Of a stretch of 64,000 nt of DNA, positions 25,401 to 33,030 are shown piece after piece; within the stretch, counting starts at the first letter, position 1; the number at the start of each line of letters is the position of its first letter. Position numbers and translations under genes: made by a program. The stretch spans positions 26,938,617 to 27,002,616 of the forward strand of contig OZ022238.1 of the NCBI GenBank assembly GCA_963978895.1, read 5' to 3'. A model generated the notes under the pieces. The model ran no database searches, had not been told where the DNA came from, and saw only the letters and a list, made by a program, of their open reading frames with translations. The DNA comes from Erpobdella octoculata. Its lineage: Eukaryota; Annelida; Clitellata; Hirudinida; Erpobdellidae.

Positions 25401-28400
25401 ATGAATAAATATAAGGTTATATAACTGAAGTAAAAAGTTTAGAGTCATGGCTATCCGCGATTTCTTCGACCGAAGGAGGCTTAATTATTTTATTTCGTTC
25501 GCGGCTCGGTCCGGCCTGATTATAATCAAACGGATTAGTGGTTTAGTTTACACAATCACTAATAAAATGACGTATTTGTGTTATTTGTTACGCAAAGGTG
25601 ATAATACAAAACTTCTACGCTCGCGATTAGTATAATATGTTACGTCAACAAAACTTGTAACTTATTAATCTCTAAGACACAGCTTTTATAAAGATTTATT
25701 TGTTCACAACTCCGAGTTCGGGTATTAGGCTTATAAATTTTTGGGTTCGGGTATCAAGTTTTCCCATTTTCGGGTTCGGGTACCAAATTTTCACACTTTC
25801 GGGTTCGAGTTCGGGTATCAGAAAAAGACCGGGTAGTACCGAACTCGGGTTCGGGTACCCGTGACATCCCTAGTTGTAACTGTGTCAACAAGAAACTCTC
25901 GGGGACCAAGAATAATGTCTTCCTCGTCATTACCATCATACCTTGTGCAAGGCCTTTTATTTTATATAGACTGCTCTTTACAGCACATTGATTCATACCA
26001 GATTGTCAGGAAGATGTTCGTGTGTACTACAACACACCTATTCCTTCATCTGCGCCTGTTGAGCGTCTGTTCAGTTTAGCAGGTTTGATTGAGACGCCAA
26101 GAAGAAACAAAACTTTCTGATTTTCTTTATGAGAAATCAACACTCTTGAAATTAAACCGAAGCATTTTTTGAAATAAAGATTTTGTGACTTGTAATGAAT
26201 TCTAGAAGAATTATCATCACTAGCAATTTTAATAAGCGCAAACTTTTTAGTAAGGATTTCATGATTTTAAATCATCAAAATCATGATTTTGATTTAAAAT
26301 CTTTTCTGGTGGAAAGAAAAAACGATTTTGATTTTGATTTCAAAATCAATCTGAAGTGAATGATTTTGATTTCAAATCATTTGAAATGTGATTTTACCAA
26401 ACACTGCCTGGTTGCCATCACTATTTTTTTTTAAAAATTACTGATATGTTTAAAATTTATTTTATCAAAGATGAAGAACTGTCTTTTAAAAATACATCAA
26501 ATTATTTTACACTGAAAATATCTTGGGTATATATTAATAAAGGTTGTTGAGGAGTGGCTTCAAAATTTGATGAATAGTCCTCTTGATGAATAGACTTTAG
26601 TTGAACAGTCCTTATGATGAACCGTCCTCTTGATGAATAGTCCTTTGATGAATAGTCTCTTGATGAATAGTCCCTTGATGAAGAGTCTTTGATGAACAGT
26701 CCCTTGATGAATCGTCCTTTGATGAAAAGTCCGCATACCATTAATTTGGTACATTTATGATGAACCTATCTCTTGCACAATCCACATTCTACCCAGTTGC
26801 TCCCATCCCCAGGCTCATGCACTCCACAATACAAACAATAACTGGTCATATCGCCCGAAGAAAGAAGGATTTCACTAATCCACTCCTTTTTTTCGTCAGG
26901 ATTAAAGGGTTCATTTAAATTTGCCGCTGCGTGCAGACCTGGCGATAAATATTTCTGCATGAATACTGCAATTGTAGGCATTGTTCTGGTAGGGAGTGGT
27001 TGGTGGTGAGGATTTCTTGAAAATTGGATTAATCCCTCTATCGACATGAGGGTGCACAGGATAGAAGTTTTCGACAAACTTACAAAAAATTTTCTCCATT
27101 GCCTTTTGGTCCAATTAGATTGTAAAAAAAAGTTTTTTCCATGTTGTTGTGAACCAGAAGACAGTAGTGATCGTTGTTTTTAAGCTACGAACAGAAATGA
27201 TATCGTTTCGATCTATAATCAATGTCGAAAACACTTGGATTTTCTATGAACGCATTATTGAAACAAACGCAAGTCAAATCGCAATTCACATAATTAATAT
27301 CTTCCGGATTTATTACATTTGCTACGTAACAATCAATCATATTTTCTGATAACCATTCCATTCCCTGTCATACAAAGTGACAAATTCATCTAAATATAAA
27401 TCGCGATTGCCACTTTTGCATAGGATTGCAGTTGTGTTTAAAGTTAATACTTTATAATACCTCTCCTCGAGAACTAGAGCATTTTCAGTCATTTGGATAT
27501 TTCTTGTAAGATGCACTGGCAGAAGCTGCTTTTTGGCAGCAAGAGCTTCAAAATAAGATTTTTCCGTTCTCTCCTTTTTTAGCCAAACCTCCTTCGAGTT
27601 ATAAATATTTTCCCCGGTCGTTCTCTTCCTAACCCTTCTTCTACCAGTGGGGATTTTCTCGAGATTTTCTTCAAATCGGGCAGAAATGGTCTTCTTTATT
27701 TTGTCAAGGAAACGACCTGCCTTTAAATTCTGTTCCCCCTCCCAACGTTGTATTTTTAACGTATACAACTAATTAAACCAGTTCTCAACAGGTGCATTTG
27801 TTAGTCGTTCGCTCTCTGGATTAGTGTAAAAAATAGAACCTAAAGTTTTTTATTTTTTGAAATATTAAATTTATTTTTACATTATTATATTTCTTTTCTA
27901 AATGCCTTTATAGCGATCTATGGCACAACCCCAATGCACAAAATTTTTTTTGCACCATAGTTGGGGGATCCAGCAGCGCTGCTAACTTAGGCCTCATAAA
28001 TTGTCATTTGCATGACCAGTGTTACGGTTAACTTCATCGCCATAAAAATATAATTACTTTACTTACAGACTTTGTTGAACTTGTGAAAAGATATTTTGCC
28101 ATTGATATTCAAGTTGTGTGAATCAAGGATCTTCAACACTTCAGTTTTTTTCATATCAAAACCTAAGGCCCGCATTGCCGTCTGAAAAATCAACTCCATT
28201 AAACTATTAAGGTAAAGTTCTAGTATAGCGTCATCGGCCGATTTCGGTGAAAAATGACCGGTTTTTAACGTAAATGTTTTTTAAAACAAAACTAATGACC
28301 ACTTACAACATAAATAATTTAAAAAACCAGAAATTATAGCACTTTAGAACATTTAAAAATTGCTGCAGAAGCTAATGTAGTTCCCGGTGAAGATCTATTT

Positions 28401-29575
28401 GTCAATAGCGATAGAAGTGAACAGTGGGAAAAAAGAAAATTGAATTAAGCACATTTAAATAAAAATAGACAATTTAGGAAAAGAAATTAAAAATTTAAAT
28501 TATGGAAATTAAAACTTGAAAAATAATAGTTCATTTTAGAAGTACGAGTTGCGTATCTCGCTCCATATCTGAAATGGTTTCTTTAAATGCAATGGTTTTG
28601 TCAATATGCCTTAAGACAAATAAAAAAACACATTAAGAACAATAAATTAGCAGCCAAACGCCAAAAAATAAATAAAATAAGATTAAAGTAAAAGTACTTG
28701 GTTGTCTTTATTACGGTTTCGACTATATTTCTTGGAGCAGAAATTCTGAGTTTTAGAGGTCATGATTGGTACCAGAATCACGTGGAGAATGAGAGAGCGA
28801 ACGAGAAAGCGACCAGGAAAGGAAGAGGAGAGCAAGCGTGAGCGAGAAAGCGATCGAGAGCGGAAAAATGACCTGGAGCGGGAAAGCAACCGGAAGCGGG
28901 AAAGCGACCGGAAGCAGGAAAGCGACCGGGAGCGGGAAAGTGACCGGTAGCGTAAGAGTAAGCGGGAAGAGAAACAGGTGCGAGAGAAAAAATGATAGAA
29001 AAACCCCGGGCAAGGCCGGGTACCCCGCTAGTCACGGATAAATTTCCGTTCAGCGCTTTGATTTTTAAAAATTTAAGATCCATATTAAATAATTAAACAA
29101 TTATTTTGAACACTTTAACATTTATTTGTTATTTTAATATTGTATTTTTTATTTTATTTTTATATTAACTCTTCCTTACTTTTCATTCCTTGAATTGTAT
29201 TATTCTGCGTATCAACATTGCATTAGATATTTTTGCTTAAAGACGGTTTTTAGTAAATTTTTCTGTAAAAATCTTGTTCGTAGTATGTTCTGATAAATGT
29301 TCTGAGTTTATTCTATTAAACAGTTTTTTAAACCATGTTTTTATAGAAATCGGCCGATGACGCTATACTAGAACTTTACCAACTATTAAACTATAAAAAG
29401 CTCATACAATTAAAATAACAAAAAAACACTGAAAAATTGAATTTACCTTAAATTCTTGAAAGTCGATGGTTCTATCCTTATCCAAATCGAATAAATCAAA
29501 TGCCTCTTGAATTTGTTGTCTATATTCGTCAGATAATTCCACTTTATTTGATTCCATTTCGGAATTTCCATCCAT
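16432..29575 (-). CDS. CETN3: Centrin-3 (5 coding exons over 13 kb)
   Basis: EF-hand calcium-binding protein of centrioles and basal bodies. The coding exons on the minus strand are 29575-29447, 28181-28067, 21035-20921, 19470-19394 and 16475-16432. All are GT-AG with matching phases and give 159 residues, close to the usual ~167. Family blocks include [36 protein letters not shown] and QEFLAIM, which fit centrin-3 better than centrin-1/2. EF1 ([12 protein letters not shown]) and EF4 (DNDRDGEIDTQE) have full calcium ligands. EF3 ends in N, as centrins often do. EF2 (around [12 protein letters not shown]) is degenerate. The start is the first ATG, in MDGNSEMES. Intron 2 is about 7 kb and carries nested transposons. 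The gene is head-to-head with the SSX2IP-like gene. Confidence 0.94.
16977..19298. mobile_element. Non-autonomous hAT element in CETN3 intron 4
   Basis: The ends are TAGGGACTAAAC and, reversed, TACGGACTAAAC. The flanks tcagtgac at 16969-16976 and 19299-19306 are identical 8-bp duplications. It is 2322 bp with no transposase. It contains a second repeat with inverted TGCGTCCCGT and GATACG-rich ends (about 17167-18590). Inside that is a motif array at 17770-17930 with CGTTATATTCGTGTG. A related copy lies at 42332-44760. Confidence 0.9.
18650..18815. repeat. Interspersed repeat, copy 1
   Basis: Shares long stretches with 21325-21475, including ATCGTGTGGGTGGAGTTTTA followed by ATAAATCAGTAA. Both copies lie in CETN3 introns in the same direction. 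Non-coding and unclassified. Confidence 0.6.
19925..20450 (-). pseudogene. 3' end of a second non-LTR retrotransposon
   Basis: The minus-strand frame 20447-20118 carries [22 protein letters not shown] and RGHSFKLR, then FFINLELAP. This is the C-terminal pattern of non-LTR reverse transcriptases. The copy ends in an (ATAA)n tail at about 19925-19950. It is 5'-truncated, as is usual for target-primed insertions, and lies in CETN3 intron 3. Confidence 0.7.
21325..21475. repeat. Interspersed repeat, copy 2
   Basis: Partner of 18650-18815, with a short internal duplication around ATCGTGTGAAGATATC and ATAAAGATATCGTGTGGG. Confidence 0.6.
22545..22830. repeat. Interspersed repeat related to 2226-2650
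   Basis: Positions 22545-22605 match 2341-2400 directly, and 22680-22790 matches 2430-2530 in reverse. Two CTAAATGTATGGAGAA-type motifs face the same way. Non-coding, in CETN3 intron 2. Confidence 0.6.
23474..23600 (-). mobile_element. Helitron-like 3' end inside element C
   Basis: On the minus strand it ends CCCCGGGCAACGCCGGTTAC followed by CCCGCTAG, then T. It is preceded by a G/C-rich tandem tract of GGGAGCGGGAAAGC type. The same family as 15329-15690; the 5' end was not found. Confidence 0.6.
24294..26406 (+). mobile_element. hAT element with transposase remnants, nested in element C
   Basis: The left end is CAGTGTTGGGTAAGAT and the right end reversed is CAGTGTTTGGTAAAAT. The flanks are tctggttg (24286-24293) and cctggttg (26407-26414), 7 of 8 identical. 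Next to both ends are palindromic GATTTGAAATCAAATGATTT arrays. A short piece starting [12 protein letters not shown] (about 24606) and a C-terminal dimerisation motif, [15 protein letters not shown] (about 26040-26080), remain on the plus strand. The catalytic core is gone, and another hAT is inserted between the two pieces. Confidence 0.88.
24699..25872. mobile_element. Non-autonomous hAT (Ac-type ends), innermost nested element
   Basis: The ends are TAGGGATGTCACGGGTA and TACCCGTGACATCCCTA, perfect inverted repeats starting TAGGGATG like the Ac group. The flanks gttgtaac at 24691-24698 and 25873-25880 are identical. The subterminal regions are arrays of TTTTCGGGTTCGGGTTTGTG. Two longer internal repeats occur around 25050-25330 and 25470-25650 (TCGCGGCTCGGTCCGG, AAAGGTGATAATACAAAACT). 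Confidence 0.93.
27850..28000 (-). repeat. Repeat copy matching 2226-2376 in reverse
   Basis: On the minus strand it reads GGATCCCCCAACTATGGTGC then TTTTGTGCATTGGGGTTGTG, nearly the same as 2250-2300. It truncates the Ulp1/PHD relic. Confidence 0.75.
28211..29380. mobile_element. Element with perfect 35-bp inverted ends and 9-bp target duplication in CETN3 intron 1
   Basis: The ends read GGTAAAGTTCTAGTATAGCG and continue identically for 35 bp in inverted orientation. The flanks aactattaa at 28202-28210 and 29381-29389 match. It is 1170 bp with no coding region; a Helitron-like fragment is nested near its middle. Ends starting GG and a 9-bp duplication fit Merlin or Mutator-like elements. It lies 29 bp from the exon 2 border. 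Confidence 0.92.
28780..29031 (+). mobile_element. Helitron-like fragment with G/C-rich tandem tract
   Basis: Degenerate GAGCGGGAAAGCGACCG repeats run from about 28790 to 28970. Then come CCCCGGGCAAGGCCGGG, a spacer and CTAG ending at 29031, followed by T. Same family as 15329-15690. Confidence 0.6.
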
Positions 29576-29639
29576 GCCTTGCCAGCACCTTTTAAAACTA
29601 TTTTAAAAGTTATAGAAATAGAAGACAAACGATCTTCTT

Positions 29640-30322
29640 TCTACCAGAGAACGATGTTTATTTTGTTACAGTTTACAGGTTTTGGATTAAAATAAGATGT
29701 TGGTTAAAATACTACGTTCTATATGCAAATACATTTTCTTGTTTGAATAATATTTTATTTAAAAAAATTATTTAAAACATGTCTAATTTAAATTATTATT
29801 TTATAATTACTGTTATTAATTTAAGATAAATTATTTATTTTTTTATTTTTTAACTTTTTACACGCTTTTATTTTAATACGTATAGACTCACAATAATTTG
29901 TCTCTAATTCAATAGCATTTCGCCCTGTTTAACTGTTTATGTTTCGCCGAGATTCAAATTTGGTGTGTTTCGTTTTGTTGTTTTGTTTTACCTGTTATGT
30001 ATAATTTTGGTAAGTGTTTCGTTAATATACTTGTGGTTCATATTTTGGTATAATTGAATTTTAGGTGCATTTATTGGTGATGATAGCGTTAGAAAACATT
30101 ATTTCTGCTGTTTTTGTTGGCAACGCCGCTTGCTACGCTGATATAATAAATATAATTCGATAGTACAGTAGTAGCGAGTAGCGGTAGCCCCGGTAGGGTA
30201 GCGTAATTAAATTTTAAATACATGATCAGAAAAGTGTCTATTTATAATCAAATATTTATTTTTTTAAATAAAATCAGAAGAAGTTAAATATCAGGCTGGG
30301 CTTTTATATGTGCATTGCATTT
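29640..30322. other. Upstream flank of CETN3
   Basis: The centrin promoter should lie here or just above 29575, but no clear core element stands out. The rest is AT-rich DNA with no gene. Confidence 0.35.
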
Positions 30323-30590
30323 TATATTTTTATTTATAAAAATTTTATATTTTTATTTATAAAAATTTTACATTTTTATTTATAAAAATTTTATATTTTT
30401 ATTTATAAAAATTTTATATTTTTATTTATAAAAATTATATATTTTTATTTATAAAAATTTTATATTTTTATTTATAAAAATTTTATATTTTTATTTATAA
30501 AAATTTTATATTTTTATTTATAAAAATTTTATATTTTTATCTATAAAAATTTTATATTTTTATTTTTAAAAATTTTATATTTTTATATTA
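30323..30590. repeat. AT-rich minisatellite, ~23-bp unit, about 11 copies
   Basis: Head-to-tail copies of TTTTTATTTATAAAAATTTTATA with few substitutions. Each unit is itself partly palindromic (TTTATAAA). Confidence 0.9.
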
Positions 30591-30599
30591 TCTGTTGAG

Positions 30600-31390
30600 A
30601 AGTATGACAGGTGTGGTTGACTTCTGCTGTAAAATATAGGCAGTCGCCCAAAAATTTCAAATTATTTTCAATTATTTCTCTCTATATAAACTAAATTCCA
30701 ATATGCCAACAAATTCAAAATAAGTTTTATTTTAATTAAGACAAAGCTATTATAAGAGCTATTATTACAAAATTTACAATGAGAAAACCTCACCTTCAGA
30801 TGAAATTTAAAGTACTTTGCAAAGTCTTAAAGTGATGAAATTTACTGCATTATAGTGAGAAAGATAACCTTTATTATTAAACAAAAATCATGCAAAAGAG
30901 ATCAGTAATAAAAAGTTATTCAGTCCAGTAAATTGTGTTGAAACTGTTATTACTATTCATTCATAGGTTTCTCCAAAATTACAAAAAATAGAATGTTTTC
31001 TGGTTTAATATTAGGAGAATCTGGATACCCACCCATGCAGTAACTGGTTACTCACTCGATATTTAAATCCGAACACATATTGCAAGAAAGAGTTCAACAC
31101 AAAACATAAAAAATTTCGAGTTTTAATTGAACAAGTTTTGGAAAAGAAGGTCTCATGTTTTACATAGGGAAATCAGGTCCGCAATATTTAGCTTTATCAT
31201 TAAATGATGTTTACAATGATGATGTTTCAGGCAATTTTAATGATAATAATCACTTTATATGTAACAATAGAGAAGACACGAATTTATTAATTGACACACA
31301 AGACAACAGCTAAAATAAAGGTTCAATACACTGAAAACATAGCTTTGAAAATTATTACAAAGATTGTATAACAGTGATATTGCATTGTGA
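30600..31390. other. Intergenic, nothing recognised
   Basis: AT-rich sequence between the minisatellite and the SINE. No gene, splice-supported exon or transposon end seen. Confidence 0.4.
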
Positions 31391-31397
31391 GACGTCT

Positions 31398-31640
31398 GAG
31401 ATGTGTTTGTCTTGTGGTTAAGACACCGGCTTGGATAACTGGAGTACCGGGTTTGATTCCAGGCTCGGACATGTAATTTCTCTTTGAGCAAGAAACTAAC
31501 TCACATCAACTCAGTGTGTCATCCTTTAGTGGTAGATACGAGCGACTGAATAATCTGCATGTCGGTCGCTGCACACGTCACTCGCTTTTCAGTCAGTGTG
31601 CTTGTTTGCCTCGCTATCAAAACATTTTTGATAAGTTGTT
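31398..31640 (+). mobile_element. tRNA-derived SINE
   Basis: The head has an A box around TCTTGTGGTTAAGACA and a B box around GGGTTTGATTCC. The body AGCAAGAAACTAACTCACAT then TCAACTCAG and TCATCCTTTAGTGG is shared with the copies at 1758-2155 and 42062-42300. The 3' part is diverged. Confidence 0.75.
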
Positions 31641-31682
31641 TTGTGCTTTTTGTGCATTTACAGTAAGTAACTTTTTATACCC

Positions 31683-32090
31683 ATGGGTCCGAAAAACGTG
31701 AGTCTAAGAAGATGATGTCTATTGAATTAAAGTGTGAAATCATAGAAAAATATGAGTAAGGTGTGCGAGTGACTGACTTGGCGGGTCAGTACGGGCGCAG
31801 TACTTCAACGATATGAACTGTGCTTAAACAGAAGGAGTCAATAAAGGGTATAATGCCAGCTAAGGGCGTCACAATAATTTCTAAGCTCCAGACCTCTTTC
31901 CATGGAAAGATGGAGAAACTGCTGATGGTGTGGGTGACAGAGAAGCAGTTTGAAAGAGACACCTTAACACAGGGCATCGGGAAAGCACGAGTGATTTACT
32001 GTGATTTTCTGAAGCAGACACCACTCTATTCCATGGAGGAGGCATCAGAAGACTCGTTTAAAGCCTGTCGAGAGAGAAAAATACGATGTA
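31683..32090 (+). pseudogene. Tigger/pogo-type transposase relic
   Basis: The plus strand has an ATG with GPK, then after a one-base shift RESKKMMSIELKCEIIEKYE, VTDLAGQYGRSTSTI and LKQKESIKG. This is the CENP-B/pogo N-terminal helix-turn-helix. A second DNA-binding helix region follows (GVTIISKLQ...MEKLLMVWVTEKQ). Stops replace some residues (YE*GVRV, STI*TVL). The frame ends at a Helitron-like 3' end (32091-32122); the DDE domain is absent. Confidence 0.75.
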
Positions 32091-32122
32091 AAAACCCCGG
32101 GCAATGCTGGGTAACCCTGTTA
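32091..32122 (+). mobile_element. Helitron-like 3' terminus abutting the Tigger relic
   Basis: AACCCCGGGCAATGCTGGG then TAACCCTGTTAG and T, a hairpin plus CTAG-like end. It follows the truncated Tigger frame directly and could mark a captured fragment. Confidence 0.5.
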
Positions 32123-32189
32123 GTATTTAATAAATTACAGCCATATTAAAGTCATTTTGCAATTTTATGGACTGTGCATTGATTGTGCC

Positions 32190-32405
32190 TGCATCAGAAA
32201 ATAATTGTACTGTTTTCTTCAGGAGATAGATGTCCACTTTATGGCACTGTCCTGTGGGTATCCACAAAAGAAGAAGGGGGTCATCTCGATGTGTATGGCT
32301 TGTGGACAGGGGGTGTTACATTTAACTGAGTGGGTGAATTGCAAAGGAAATTTTAAATATTATTTTCAATTTTTTTTTATTTGTTTGATTGTTTCAGTGC
32401 AGTAA
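32190..32405 (+). other. Unrecognised open frame
   Basis: A 66-residue frame with SMCMACGQGVLHLTEWVNC. The cysteines suggest a zinc-binding scrap, perhaps transposon-derived. No family is assigned and there is no splice or start support. Confidence 0.2.
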
Positions 32406-33030
32406 AAAAACTTTTTAAAATATCAGATTCAGAGCTGGTTTAGATTTTGTTCAGAAAATTGATTTTGAAAAAGTTAGAATTAATAATTTCAATATTTTTA
32501 GCTCGATAATGTTTAACTCAGAGTGAAAAAAGCAGCACTGTTGCACAAGTCTATACTATCACTGCAGATGTGTATATTGCAAACAACTAAATGTTTTACT
32601 TATAACATTGAAATACAGCAGGCAACATCCTACCTTCCCCACCTTTATAACATGAATGTTTAGAAAGTGCTTTGCTGCAAGGTTTCCTATCCTTGAATTA
32701 TGAATTATTAAGGATGATCTTCAATATTATCTGATGTTTATTTACTCTCTTGTTTTTTTCTCAAGGTTGATGGATAGAATGGAATCCATAAGTTCATGAT
32801 GTTTTTATCTATTTTTATGCTCTTCCTTTGTAGATCTCTTACACTTGAACAATATCTTCAAATATCAAATATACTTGTTTAGATATTTACTTCTACTACA
32901 ATAAAATCAAATTTAAATCATTCACAATTTATTTATTTTATTTTTTATTTTGCAGCTGTCTGACACATATCAAGGTCACTGACTGACCTGACTTCTACAT
33001 TTCCATACTAGCTAGCACTAAAGCAGCATC

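Larger units (their letters stand above)
23203..26739. mobile_element. Foldback-like element C (3.5 kb) with 8-bp target duplication
   Basis: The arms at 23203-23345 and about 26565-26739 are inverted and built of GGACTATTCATCAAA-like units of 14-16 bp. The order of unit variants is shared, for example the odd GAGGACGGTTCATCATAAGG in both. The caps are GATTCTAGGAC and, reversed, GGTATGCGGAC. The flanks attaattt at 23195-23202 and 26740-26747 are identical. Excising it with one duplication copy rejoins the Ulp1/PHD frame exactly. The interior holds a Helitron-like fragment and two nested hAT elements, with no coding gene of its own. Confidence 0.93.
23099..27840 (-). pseudogene. Eroded transposon protein with Ulp1-like protease and PHD-like finger, split by element C
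   Basis: Minus strand, read from 27840 downward. TNAPVENWF lies at about 27780-27810, then a basic region. A Ulp1 (C48)-like domain follows: [12 protein letters not shown] near 27345, [10 protein letters not shown] with the catalytic His near 27165, YN in place of the usual Asp, then [11 protein letters not shown] with Gln and the catalytic Cys at about 26970. A PHD-like finger follows at 26843-26750: C-x2-C, 13 residues, C-x2-C, 4 residues, H-x2-C. Element C (23203-26739) interrupts the frame right after this. The frame resumes at 23202 and stops near 23099. Several stops and frameshifts make it dead. The N-terminus is cut off by a repeat at 27850-28000. The parent transposon family is not identified. 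Confidence 0.75.

Noticed and set aside
28683..29083. Arg/Ser-rich or Leu/Pro-rich protein genes
   Set aside because: Frames on both strands come from the GGGAGCGGGAAAGCG tandem tract of a Helitron-like fragment; there are no splice sites or homology.
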